This document shows, in pieces, positions 53,043 to 61,301 of a stretch of 64,000 nucleotides of DNA. The stretch is from positions 62,001 through 126,000 of the forward strand of contig NZ_LWKZ01000012.1 in the NCBI RefSeq assembly GCF_001905005.1. Direction: 5' to 3'. A program made the translations under genes and the position numbers. The DNA comes from Streptomyces sp. CB02923 (lineage in GTDB: Bacteria; Actinomycetota; Actinomycetes; Streptomycetales; Streptomycetaceae). Each line of letters starts with the position of its first letter. The first letter of the stretch is position 1. Below the pieces are notes generated by a model. That model did no database searches. It saw nothing but the letters and a program-made list of their open reading frames with translations, and had not been told where the DNA came from.

Positions 53043-53882
53043 ATGTCCGTCTTCTCCACCCTGGGCAGCGCCCTGTCCCAGGCCGCCGACCTCATCGAAC
53101 CGCTTTTCGGCGCTTCGGCGACGGCCGCCGCGATCATCCTGTTCACCCTGTGCGTACGCGCCGCACTGCACCCGCTCGCCCGTGCCGCCGCCCGCGGCGA
53201 GAAGACCCGTTCCGCGCACGCCCCGCGCCTGGCCGAGCTGCGGCGCAGGCACGCGAAGGACCCGCAGCGGCTGCGGGAGGAGACGGCCGCGCTCTACGCC
53301 GAGACCGGGTCCTCGCCCCTGGCGGGCTGCCTCCCGGCGCTGCTCCAGCTGCCCGTCTTCTTCGTCATGTACCACCTGTTCACCAGCGACGGCAGCGGCC
53401 TGCTCGGGCATACGCTGCTGGGCGCGCCGCTCGGCGGTCACTGGTCGCAGGCCCTCGCGGACGGCGGGGTGTTCGGGCCGCACGGGCGGGTCTACCTCGC
53501 GCTGTTCGCGCTGGTCGCCGCCGTCGCCACCTGGAACTACCGGCGGGCGCGTACGGCGATGGCGCAGAACTTCGTGACGGGCGCGGCCCCCGGCCGGGCG
53601 GGCACGGCCGACGGCGGCACGGTGCCGGGCCTCGCCGGAATGGCGAAGATGATGCCGCTGCTGTCCTTCGGCACGCTGGTCAGCGTCGCGGTGCTGCCGC
53701 TGGCGGCCGCGCTCTACCTGGTGACGACCACGACGTGGACGGCGTGCGAGCGGGCGCTGCTGCACCGGGACCGGGACCGGGACCGGGGCGGACTCGGGGA
53801 CCGTACGCCGGGGGAGGCGGCCGTGGTCCCGGCCCGTACGCCGGGGAAGGGGGCCGTGGCCCCGGCCCGTACCGCCGGGTAA
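53043..53882 (+). CDS. YidC/Oxa1/Alb3-family membrane protein insertase (short paralog)
   Basis: A 279-residue insertase. Matches: LFGASATAAAIILFTLCVRAALHPLARAAARGEKT, LAELRRRHAKDPQRLREETAALYAETGSSPLAGCLPALLQLPVFFVMYHLF, and the C-terminal membrane pair MMPLLSFGTLVSVAVLPLAAALYLV. The Arg in the first TM groove is retained. It is shorter than the housekeeping YidC of the rpmH-rnpA locus and sits beside a DUF6412 gene, so it is probably a secondary, possibly dedicated insertase. The C-terminal tail comes from 33-bp DNA repeats. GGAGGG precedes the ATG. Confidence 0.9.
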   Translation: MSVFSTLGSALSQAADLIEPLFGASATAAAIILFTLCVRAALHPLARAAARGEKTRSAHAPRLAELRRRHAKDPQRLREETAALYAETGSSPLAGCLPALLQLPVFFVMYHLFTSDGSGLLGHTLLGAPLGGHWSQALADGGVFGPHGRVYLALFALVAAVATWNYRRARTAMAQNFVTGAAPGRAGTADGGTVPGLAGMAKMMPLLSFGTLVSVAVLPLAAALYLVTTTTWTACERALLHRDRDRDRGGLGDRTPGEAAVVPARTPGKGAVAPARTAG

Positions 53883-54020
53883 CGGTCCAGTGCGTGAACC
53901 GGGTCTTGCGGAGCGGACGGCGTTCTTGGACGATCGTCCGAATCGCTCGATGGCCGTCCCCCATCGGCCGGTCCGGGAGAGCCCTCCCGGACCGACCCTT
54001 CGACCACGGGAGTTGTACCG

Positions 54021-54878
54021 ATGAAGCTGCTGCGTGTCGGTCTGGTGGGGGCGGAACGCCCGGCGCTGCTCGACGAGGAAGGGGTCCTGCGCGACCTGTC
54101 GTCGCTGGTCACGGACATCGACGGGGCGCTGCTCGGGGACAGTCCGGCCCTCGCGCGCATACGGGCGGCGGCCGCCGCCGGTGTGCTGCCGCACCTGGAC
54201 CCGGCCGGTCTGCGCACCGGCCCGCCCGTCGCCCGGATCGGCAAGATCGTGTGCATCGGGCTGAACTATCACGACCACGCGCGCGAGACCGGCGCCGCCG
54301 TCCCGGCCGAACCGATCGTCTTCATGAAGGCGCCGGACACGGTGATCGGGCCCGACGACACGGTGCTGGTGCCGCGCGGCAGCGTGAAGACGGACTGGGA
54401 GGCCGAGCTGGCCGTCGTCATCGGCCGTACCGCGCGCTACCTGGAGACCGACGAGGAGGCCCGCGCCGCCGTGGCCGGGTACACGATCGCGCACGACGTC
54501 TCCGAACGGGAGTTCCAGATCGAACGCGGCGGCCAGTGGGACAAGGGCAAGAACTGCGAGACGTTCAACCCGCTGGGCCCGTGGCTGGTGACGGCGGACG
54601 AGGTGCCGGATCCGCAGGCGCTGGGCGTACGGCTGTGGGTCAACGGCACGCTGCGGCAGGACGGCACGACCGCCGCGCAGATCTTCCCGGTGGCCGAAGT
54701 GGTCCGTTACGTGAGCCGGTTCATGACCCTCTACCCGGGCGATGTGATCAATACCGGCACCCCGGCGGGCGTGGCGATGGGCTGCCCGGAGCCCAAGCCG
54801 TACCTGCGCGCCGGTGACGTGGTGGAGCTGGAGATCGACGGCCTGGGGCGGCAGCGGCAGGAGCTGAAGGACGCCTGA
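54021..54878 (+). CDS. Fumarylacetoacetate hydrolase family protein
   Basis: A 285-residue FAH-fold enzyme. Metal and catalytic motifs: CIGLNYHDHARETG, the Glu-rich KTDWEAELAVVIGR, GYTIAHDVSEREFQ, KGKNCETFNPLGPWLVTADEV and NTGTPAGVAMG. Such enzymes hydrolyse or decarboxylate acylpyruvates or act as ureidoglycolate lyase-like hydratases; this subgroup often belongs to sugar or aromatic acid catabolism. The N-terminus begins with the usual LLRVG strand. It stands alone here, so the pathway is open. Confidence 0.87.
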   Translation: MKLLRVGLVGAERPALLDEEGVLRDLSSLVTDIDGALLGDSPALARIRAAAAAGVLPHLDPAGLRTGPPVARIGKIVCIGLNYHDHARETGAAVPAEPIVFMKAPDTVIGPDDTVLVPRGSVKTDWEAELAVVIGRTARYLETDEEARAAVAGYTIAHDVSEREFQIERGGQWDKGKNCETFNPLGPWLVTADEVPDPQALGVRLWVNGTLRQDGTTAAQIFPVAEVVRYVSRFMTLYPGDVINTGTPAGVAMGCPEPKPYLRAGDVVELEIDGLGRQRQELKDA

Positions 54879-55016
54879 CGGGCCCTCAGGGCGGCCTGTC
54901 GGCGGGGTGGTCGGTGCCCGGCGGCAGGGGCCCGGCTGTCGGCTGGACAGGGGGACTCGCCGTACGGGTGCGCGGGCCGGACGGCTGCCCGGCCGGTCCG
55001 CGCACATAGTGCGTAT

Positions 55017-56903
55017 ATGCCTGCAAAAAAGACAAAACGGACCCGGGTGGTGGGTGCCGCCGCGCTGGGGGCCGTGGCCGCCCTGCTCCTCGGCCTGTTC
55101 GCGGCGTTCGGCTTCGCGGCCCCGCTGCCCGGCGGCCTCGGCCCGTGCCGGGGAAGCCAGTGCCCGTCCTCGTACGACGATCCGAACAACGGACCGGTAC
55201 CCGGGCGGGACGAGAACCTCAACATCTTCGTCGGCGGTGACTTCCGCGTCGGCGGATCGGCCGCCGAGGCCGAGGGCAAGATCGTCACCCTCGGCGGCTT
55301 CAGCATGAACAAGACCGGCGGCTCCAGCGTCTACAACGTCGGCATCGTCGGCGTGGGCTCCCGGGTGCCGCCACCCAACGGCTCCGACTTCCTGACCGTG
55401 GGCGGCGACGTCACCATCGCCCCCGGCCAGCGGCTGCTCGCCGAGGAAGGCAGCACCCACGGCGTCGTCGCCTACGAAGGCGGGCTCACCGGCACCGTGA
55501 TCCCCCAGGCGGACCAGCGGCCGGGCGCCGCCGACCCGTACCGCAAGCTGGTACCCGACCTCACGGCGAGCAGCCGGTGCTACGCCCGGACCGGCGACGG
55601 GCAGCGGCCCGCGACCGGCACCGCCGTCAACCAGGGCTATTCGACGGTCTTCACCGGCGACGGCACGTCCGCCCTCCAGGTCTTCAACGTCGACTTCGAT
55701 CTGGCGGGCCGCAACGGCGGCGCCCAGGGCATCACGTTCACCGGCATCCCGGCGGGGGCCACCGTCCTCGTCAACATGCTCGGCGACGCCCGGACCGTCA
55801 ACACGTACATCGGACACGACCTCCAGCCGCAGGGCATCCGTGAGCGGCTGCTGTGGAACTTCCCGGACGCGAACACAGTGGAGTTCAAGGGCGGCGCGCA
55901 GTTCCAGGGGAGCGTGCTGGTCGGCAAGCAAGGCAGCACGACGACGGTGTCGGTACCGGGCATGAACGGCCGTTTCTTCACGGTGGGTTCACTGGTGCAC
56001 ACCTCGACGTCGGGCGCGGAGATGCACAACTACCCGTTCAACGGGGACCTGCCGGACTGCCGCGAGCCGAGCCCGACACCGACGCCTACTCCGACACCCA
56101 CGCCGACACCCACTCCGTCTCCCACGGATCCGTCGCCGAGCCCGACGGACCCGATGCCGTCCGGGACCGCCCCGGAGCCCACCCCGACCGACCCGAGCCC
56201 GTCTCCGACGGACCCCTCGCCGTCGCCGACCGACGAGCCGTCGCCGTCACCTACGGACGAGCCGTCGCCCACGCCTACGGACCCGAGCCCGTCGCCGACC
56301 GACGAGCCGTCGCCCACGCCCACGGAGCCGAGCCCGTCTCCCACGGAGCCGAGCCCGTCTCCCACGGAGCCGACGCCGACCCCCACTCCCACCGAGCCGA
56401 GCCCGTCCCCCACGGACCCGATGCCGTCCGGTACCGCCCCGGAGCCGACCCCGACCCCGACCGAGCCGACTCCGCAGCCCACGGAGCCGACTCCGCAACC
56501 GACCGAGCCGACTCCGCAGCCCACCGACCCGACTCCGCAGCCCACCGAGCCGACCCCGCAACCGACCGACCCCGGCCCGGAGCCCACTGACCCCGGCCCG
56601 GAGCCCACTGACCCCGGCCCCGAGCCCACCGACCCCGGCCCCGAGCCCACCGAAACCGGCCCCGAGCCCACCGAAACCGCCCCGGAACCCACACCCACCC
56701 CGACCTCACCCCCGACCCCCTCGCCCACCGACTCCTCCGGCACCCCCGTGCCCAGCCCCGGGCCGACGGATGACGGCGACCAGCTGGCGCACAGCGGCAG
56801 CAGCACCTTCCAGGACCCGCTGTTCATCGGGGCGGCAGTGGCCGCCGTCGTCAGCGGTGTGGTGCTCGTGCTGATCATCCGCACCCGCCGCCGCTCCGGC
56901 TGA
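55017..56903 (+). CDS. Choice-of-anchor A family surface protein with LAHSG sorting signal
   Basis: A 628-residue cell-surface protein. Signal peptide (1 to about 35), then a choice-of-anchor A domain ([76 protein letters not shown]), and about 230 residues of Pro-Thr-Glu-Pro wall-spanning repeats. The end has LAHSG at 590-594, a hydrophobic helix ([19 protein letters not shown]) and RTRRRSG. This is a sortase E-type signal with Ser in place of Thr, matching the class E sortase at 44259. Possibly an adhesin or a developmentally expressed coat protein. Confidence 0.88.
   Translation: MPAKKTKRTRVVGAAALGAVAALLLGLFAAFGFAAPLPGGLGPCRGSQCPSSYDDPNNGPVPGRDENLNIFVGGDFRVGGSAAEAEGKIVTLGGFSMNKTGGSSVYNVGIVGVGSRVPPPNGSDFLTVGGDVTIAPGQRLLAEEGSTHGVVAYEGGLTGTVIPQADQRPGAADPYRKLVPDLTASSRCYARTGDGQRPATGTAVNQGYSTVFTGDGTSALQVFNVDFDLAGRNGGAQGITFTGIPAGATVLVNMLGDARTVNTYIGHDLQPQGIRERLLWNFPDANTVEFKGGAQFQGSVLVGKQGSTTTVSVPGMNGRFFTVGSLVHTSTSGAEMHNYPFNGDLPDCREPSPTPTPTPTPTPTPTPSPTDPSPSPTDPMPSGTAPEPTPTDPSPSPTDPSPSPTDEPSPSPTDEPSPTPTDPSPSPTDEPSPTPTEPSPSPTEPSPSPTEPTPTPTPTEPSPSPTDPMPSGTAPEPTPTPTEPTPQPTEPTPQPTEPTPQPTDPTPQPTEPTPQPTDPGPEPTDPGPEPTDPGPEPTDPGPEPTETGPEPTETAPEPTPTPTSPPTPSPTDSSGTPVPSPGPTDDGDQLAHSGSSTFQDPLFIGAAVAAVVSGVVLVLIIRTRRRSG
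56060..56710. repeat. Pro-Thr/Pro-Glu coding repeat tract
   Basis: A 650-bp tract of nested repeats (CCGACNCCN, CCCACGGAGCCG and GACCCCGGCCCGGAGCCCAC units) encodes the wall-spanning stalk of the surface protein. The 15-bp to 24-bp units change along the tract, showing several rounds of duplication. Confidence 0.9.
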
Positions 56904-56911
56904 CCTCCGGG

Positions 56912-57484
56912 TCAGCCTGCCGGCCGCTGCTCGATGTAGCGCCCCAGGGCGTCGACCACCAGCGCGTGGTCGTCGCCCTGGGGGAGGCCGGAGACCGCGA
57001 CCGTGCCGACGACTCCCGTACCGCGCAGCCGTACGGGAAAGGCGCCGCCGTGCGCGGCGTAGCGGTCCGGGTCGAGACGGGACGATTCCTCGAACGTCCG
57101 GCCCTTGGCGCGGAAGCGGGCGCCGACGAGGTACGAGGACTCCGCGTACCGCTCCACGACGCGGCACTTGCGCTCGATCCACGCGTCGTTGTCCGCCGAC
57201 GTACCCGGCAGCGCGCAGTGGAACAGCTGCTGCGCCCCGCGCCGGATGTCCACCGTCACGGCCGCGCCGCGCTCGCGTGCCAGGTCCGTCAGCAGGCAGC
57301 CGAGCCGCCAGGCGTCGTCGTTGCCGAAGCGGTCCAGGACCAGGCGCCGTTCCTGTTCCTCCAGCTCGCGGACCTGGTGGCGGGCCGCCTCGCGCTCGTC
57401 CAGGCCGTTCAGCGCCCCGGTGCCGCCCGTGCCGTTCACGTTCGCCGTGCCGCCCGTGCCGTTCACATCCGCCGTGCCGCTCAT
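56912..57484 (-). CDS. UPF0303/heme-degrading-domain-like protein
   Basis: A 190-residue protein of the UPF0303 (YBR137W-like, HbpS/GlcG fold) group. After a short N-terminal Asn-Gly-Thr-Gly repeat made by 27-bp DNA duplications come RQVRELEEQERRLVLDRF-like helix sequence, AVTVDIRRGAQQLFHCALPGTSADNDAWIERKCRVVERYAESSY, and GGAFPVRLRGTGVVGTVAVSGLPQGDDHALVVDAL. The fold is clear; function is not. It overlaps the end of the upstream oxidoreductase gene by four bases (ATGA), so the two form an operon. Confidence 0.87.
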   Translation of the reverse strand: MSGTADVNGTGGTANVNGTGGTGALNGLDEREAARHQVRELEEQERRLVLDRFGNDDAWRLGCLLTDLARERGAAVTVDIRRGAQQLFHCALPGTSADNDAWIERKCRVVERYAESSYLVGARFRAKGRTFEESSRLDPDRYAAHGGAFPVRLRGTGVVGTVAVSGLPQGDDHALVVDALGRYIEQRPAG

Positions 57485-58578
57485 GCCGACTCCTCGATCC
57501 GGACCGCGCGGCCCTCGGCCGCCGATGTCTTCGCCGCCTCCAGGACGCGCAGCGCCGCCGCCGCTTCCCTGGCGCTCACCGGCGGTTCGCCTCCGGTGCG
57601 CAGCGCCTGCGCGACGGCTGCGTAGTACGCGGGGTAGTCACCGGACAGGGTCGGTACTGGTGCTCCGCCGCCGGTCGCCGGGGACTCCCCGGCGCCGATC
57701 CGGCCCCACGCCGACTCCGGCTCCACGCCCCAGCCGGCCGGGTCCTCGTCCGGTCGCCGTCCCTCGCGCAGTGCCGCTTCCTGCGGGTCCAGGCCGTACT
57801 TCACGTAGCCCGCGCGGCTGCCCAGCACCCGGAAGCGCGGGCCGAGCTGGGCGGTGGTCGCGCTGACCCACAGGTGCGAGCGGACGCCGTTCGCGTGGGT
57901 GAGGGCGAGGAACGTGTCGTCGTCGGCCTCCGCGCCGGGGCGGCGTACGTCGGACTCGGCGTAGACCAGGGTGACCGGCCCGAACAGGGCGAGCGCCTGG
58001 TCGGCGACGTGGCTGCCGAGGTCGTACAGCAGCCCGCCGATCTCCGCAGGGTCGCCGGACTCGCGCCAGCCGCCCTTCGGCTTCGGGCGCCAGCGTTCGA
58101 AACGCGACTCGAAGCGCTGTACGTCGCCGAGCGCGCCCTCGGTGACCAGCTTGTGCACCGTACGGAAGTCGTTGTCCCAGCGGCGGTTCTGGAAGACGGA
58201 GAGCAGCAGGCCGCGCTCGTCCGCGAGGCCGGCCAGCGCTTCGGCCTCGGCGGCGGTCCCGGCGAGCGGCTTGTCGACGACGACCGGCAGCCCGGCGTCC
58301 AGCGCGGCTTCGGCGAGCGCGACGTGCGTCTTGTTGGGGGACGCGATGACGACGAGGTCCAGTTCGGCGGCGCGGGCGAGGACCTCGTCGGGGGTGGCGA
58401 CCGTACGGACCTGCGGGTGTTCGGCGCGGGCCTGTGCCTGCCGGTCCGGGCTGCCGGTGGAGACGGTGTCCAGCACCAGGCCGTCGGTGGCGGCGATCAG
58501 CGGGGCGTGGAAGACCGAGCCGGCCAGGCCGTAGCCGATCAGGCCGACGCGGAGCGGTGTGCCGGGGGAGTCGTTCAT
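57481..58578 (-). CDS. Gfo/Idh/MocA family oxidoreductase
   Basis: A 365-residue NAD(P)-dependent sugar or polyol dehydrogenase. N-terminal Rossmann motif VGLIGYGLAGSVFHAPLI, the ASPNKTHVALAEAALDAGLPVVVDKPLAGT block with the catalytic Lys of the E/D-K-P motif, and the C-terminal domain with GGLLYDLGSHVADQAL. The ATG is chosen over a GTG three codons earlier; spacing to GGGTGG fits. It is divergent from a ROK regulator across 56 bp and coupled to the UPF0303 gene, suggesting a small sugar-related operon under ROK control. Confidence 0.9.
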   Translation of the reverse strand: MNDSPGTPLRVGLIGYGLAGSVFHAPLIAATDGLVLDTVSTGSPDRQAQARAEHPQVRTVATPDEVLARAAELDLVVIASPNKTHVALAEAALDAGLPVVVDKPLAGTAAEAEALAGLADERGLLLSVFQNRRWDNDFRTVHKLVTEGALGDVQRFESRFERWRPKPKGGWRESGDPAEIGGLLYDLGSHVADQALALFGPVTLVYAESDVRRPGAEADDDTFLALTHANGVRSHLWVSATTAQLGPRFRVLGSRAGYVKYGLDPQEAALREGRRPDEDPAGWGVEPESAWGRIGAGESPATGGGAPVPTLSGDYPAYYAAVAQALRTGGEPPVSAREAAAALRVLEAAKTSAAEGRAVRIEESA

Positions 58579-58591
58579 GCCACCCACTTAA

Positions 58592-58618
58592 GCAACGGTG
58601 TTGCCAAAGTGCAAGCAA
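58592..58618. promoter_or_regulatory. Candidate ROK-regulator operator
   Basis: The 56-bp divergent gap holds overlapping dyads: GCAAC-GGT-GTTGC (58592-58604) and TTGC-6 nt-GCAA (58601-58614), followed by another GCAA. The TTGC/GCAA half-sites and position make it the obvious binding site of the adjacent regulator. Confidence 0.6.
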
Positions 58619-58634
58619 TACGGACAATGGACGG

Positions 58635-59846
58635 GTGACCAGCAACGACCCCGAGGAACGTGTCGCCGCGGCAGCCCTCGCACCAGCCGCGCCGTCCGCC
58701 GCTCCGGCCTCCCCGCCGCCCGGCGGCGGAGCCGGCCTGCCCGCCCTGCGCGGCCACAACGCCGCACTGGTGCTGGGGCTGCTGCGGACGGCGGGACCGG
58801 CGGGCGTCAGCAGGCTGGAGCTCGCCGCGCAGGCGGGCCTGACGCCGCAGGCGGTCAGCAAGATCCTCGCGCGGCTGCGCGCGGACGGCCTGGTGGCCGA
58901 GGCGGGGCAGCGCGCGTCCACCGGCGGCAAGCCGCGTACGGTGCTGTGCCTGGTGCCCGGGGCCCGGTACGCGATCGGGCTGCACCTGGACCGCGACGAG
59001 CTGACCGCCGTCCTCGCCGACCTCGCGGGCCGGACCGTCGCGGAGCGCACCGCCCCGCTCGACTTCGGCGCGGGCGCGTCCGCCGTGCTCGACACGGTGG
59101 CCGGTCAGCTCGCGGCGCTGCCGGACGAGGCCCGCTCGTCCCGCGTACTGGGCGTCGGCGCCGCCTGTCCCGGCCCGCTGGACCACGCCGCCGGAGTGCT
59201 GCGCCGGGTCACCGGCTTCCCGGACTGGGACGGCTTCCCGTTGCGCGACGCCCTCGCCGCACGGCTCGGCCTGCCCGTCGTCCTCGACAAGGACACCAAC
59301 GCCGCGGCGCTCGGACTCGCCCAGCGCGAACCGGACGGGCGGGGCTCGTTCGGCTACCTGCACCTCGGTACGGGGCTGGGCGCCGGCCTGGTGCTCGGCG
59401 GCGCGCTGTACCGGGGGGCCAGGACCGGCGCGGGGGAGTTCGGCCACCAGGTGCTGCAACTGGACGGCCCGCGCTGCGGGTGCGGCAAGCGTGGCTGCGT
59501 CGAGGCGCTGTGCCTCGACCGGGCGGCGCGCGGCGAGCCCGCCGAGGCGGCGCGCATCCTGGGCGTCGGCGCGGCCAACCTCGTGGAACTCCTCGACATC
59601 GACCGGGTCCTGCTCGGCGGCCGTACGGTGCTGGCGCGTCCCGACGTGTACGTACGCGGCGTGGCGTACGCCCTGGCCGAGCAGGCCCGCGCCCGCGGCG
59701 ACGGCCGTACGTCCGCGGTCCCCGTGGCGCTGGCCGAGGGTGGCGCGCGGGCGGTGGCGGACGGCGCGGCGCACCTCGTCCTGGCTCCGCTGTTCCGGGC
59801 GCCGGGGGCGCCGTTCGGGGCCGGACCGGCGGCGGAACTGCGCTGA
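58635..59846 (+). CDS. ROK-family transcriptional regulator
   Basis: A 403-residue repressor. Winged helix-turn-helix at about residues 37-95 (LRGHNAALVLGLLRTAGPAGVSRLELAAQAGLTPQAVSKILARLRADGL), then a ROK sugar-kinase-like domain: DKDTNAAALG, the ATP/sugar-fold LHLGTGLGAGLVLGGALYRG, the zinc motif GEFGHQ with CGCGKRGCVEALC, and LVELLDIDRVLLGG. Such proteins sense a sugar and control adjacent catabolic genes. GTG start; the first 35 residues are Ala/Pro-rich. Divergent from the Gfo/Idh/MocA gene. Confidence 0.9.
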   Translation: MTSNDPEERVAAAALAPAAPSAAPASPPPGGGAGLPALRGHNAALVLGLLRTAGPAGVSRLELAAQAGLTPQAVSKILARLRADGLVAEAGQRASTGGKPRTVLCLVPGARYAIGLHLDRDELTAVLADLAGRTVAERTAPLDFGAGASAVLDTVAGQLAALPDEARSSRVLGVGAACPGPLDHAAGVLRRVTGFPDWDGFPLRDALAARLGLPVVLDKDTNAAALGLAQREPDGRGSFGYLHLGTGLGAGLVLGGALYRGARTGAGEFGHQVLQLDGPRCGCGKRGCVEALCLDRAARGEPAEAARILGVGAANLVELLDIDRVLLGGRTVLARPDVYVRGVAYALAEQARARGDGRTSAVPVALAEGGARAVADGAAHLVLAPLFRAPGAPFGAGPAAELR

Positions 59847-59960
59847 ACGCGCGGCATTCGGGCGATCGGCACGGCGTACCGGGGCGTCGTGGGCGCGGCG
59901 GCGGGCCCGCGTGGCAAGGTCCGAAGCCGACCGGTCATACGAGCGGCAGGAGCGTCGGTC

Positions 59961-60362
59961 ATGTCCGTGCGTCCGCCCCGCGCACTACTACGCGCCACCT
60001 TCGCGGCGGCCTCGCTGCCGGGATTCCTCCTGGCCGCCGCGCCACCGGCCCACCCGGCAGCGGCCGCGGCCGCAGCGGCGGTGCCAGCGGCAGCGGAGGC
60101 CGCTCCGGCAGCGGAGGCCGCTCCGGCCCGGGGGAACCAGCCTGAGGCGCACCCCGCCCCCCGCCTCGACGCCCGCCCCGCCACCCATCCCGACATCCGC
60201 CCCGCCGCCCACCCCACCCACACCCCCGGCCCCCCTCCCCACCTCGCCGACACCGGTTCGCCCGGCGTGACCCGTATCGGCGCCGCCGCCCTGGTGTTCC
60301 TGTCCGCCGGCGCACTCCTCGTGACGGCGGCCCGCCGCCTCCGCAGGCGCCGGTCCCCCTGA
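59961..60362 (+). CDS. Small wall-anchored protein with LADTG sorting signal
   Basis: A 133-residue exported protein. Signal peptide (FAAASLPGFLLAAAPPAHPAAA), an Ala/Pro/His-rich low-complexity middle, then LADTGS at 95-100, a hydrophobic helix (IGAAALVFLSAGALLVTAA) and a basic RRLRRRR end. This is a complete class E sortase cell-wall sorting signal. There is no recognisable domain, so it may be a spacer or a small surface protein. AGGAG lies nine bases before the ATG. Confidence 0.75.
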   Translation: MSVRPPRALLRATFAAASLPGFLLAAAPPAHPAAAAAAAAVPAAAEAAPAAEAAPARGNQPEAHPAPRLDARPATHPDIRPAAHPTHTPGPPPHLADTGSPGVTRIGAAALVFLSAGALLVTAARRLRRRRSP

Positions 60363-60395
60363 CCCGCGCGGCGCCGCGGGTGCGAGGATCGGCCG

Positions 60396-61154
60396 GTGGA
60401 CTTCCCGAACGGCCAGGAACCTGGCGCACCGATCCGCTCCGGCATTCCCGAGCACGGACGTATTCCCAAGTACTACGCGGCGAAGGTGCACATCGCGGCG
60501 CTGCTGGCCGAGTTGGGCGAGGGCGAGGCGCTGCCCACCGAGCGCGAGCTGGCCCTGCGCTTCGAGGTCTCCCGCGAGACGCTGCGCCAGGCGCTGCGCG
60601 AACTCCACCTGGAGGGGCGGCTGCGGCGCCTCGGCCGCGGCACCGTCGTGGCGGGTCCGAAACTGGAACAGCCGCTGTCCCTGGCGAGCTACACCGAAGG
60701 CGTACGGAAGCAGGGGCGGCGGCCGGGCCGTCACCTGGTCGGCCTGGACCGGTTCGCCGCGCAGGCGAAGCTGGCCGGGGAGCTGGGCCTGCAAGTCGGC
60801 GACGAGGTGTGGCACTTGGAGCGGGTGCTGCTCGCGGACGACGAGCGGGTGGGGCTGGAGAGCACGTACGTCGCGGTGGCGCGGGTGCCGCGCCTGGACG
60901 CGGAGTTCGAGCCCGATTCGTCCTTCTACGCGTATCTGCACGAGCGGCTGGGCATCGGCTTCGGCGACGCGGACGAGCGCCTGGAGACCGTGCTGGCCAC
61001 CCCGCGTGAGGCCCTGCTGATCGGCACCCCGGGCGCGCTGCCGATGCTGCTGATTCACCGGCTGTCGCGGGACACCCGGGGCGTGCCGCTGGAGCGGGTG
61101 CGTTCGCTCTACCGGGGCGACCGGTTCTCCTTCACGACCCACCTCGGCGGCTGA
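60396..61154 (+). CDS. GntR/HutC-family regulator (UTRA effector domain)
   Basis: A 252-residue regulator. The N-terminal GntR winged helix includes IPKYYAAKVHIAALLAELGEGEALPTERELALRFEVSRETLRQALRELHLEGRLRRLGRGTVV; the C-terminal UTRA domain (ELGLQVGDEVWHLERVLLADDERVGLESTYV) binds the inducer. GTG start. It precedes an aminophosphonate-type operon and is likely its local regulator, similar in role to PhnF. A GTCTAGGC half-palindrome of the HutC type lies in the gap before the first enzyme gene. Confidence 0.88.
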   Translation: MDFPNGQEPGAPIRSGIPEHGRIPKYYAAKVHIAALLAELGEGEALPTERELALRFEVSRETLRQALRELHLEGRLRRLGRGTVVAGPKLEQPLSLASYTEGVRKQGRRPGRHLVGLDRFAAQAKLAGELGLQVGDEVWHLERVLLADDERVGLESTYVAVARVPRLDAEFEPDSSFYAYLHERLGIGFGDADERLETVLATPREALLIGTPGALPMLLIHRLSRDTRGVPLERVRSLYRGDRFSFTTHLGG

Positions 61155-61215
61155 CCTTCCCTGCGCTCCCCGGCCCCTCTCCTGCCACGCAACATGTGAT
61201 CACGAAATGATAACG

Positions 61216-61225
61216 GGTCTAGGCC
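61216..61225. promoter_or_regulatory. Candidate HutC-type operator
   Basis: GGTCTAGGCC is palindromic at 8 of 10 positions and close to the HutC-subfamily GT-N-TA-N-AC consensus. It lies about 77 bp before the oxidoreductase start in an AT-richer patch that also contains TGTGATCACG. Confidence 0.45.
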
Positions 61226-61301
61226 AAACTTGAGTCCCCGTTCACCCCGGCGTCGCCTCGCGGTCCGCCCCGGGTCACCCGTTCCGACGACCGTTCGGGA
61301 C

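Noticed and set aside
56060..56710. CRISPR-like regular repeats
   Set aside because: The repeats are translated in frame as Pro-Thr/Pro-Glu stalk sequence, have no unique spacers of constant length and no cas genes nearby. No CRISPR array was seen anywhere in the window.
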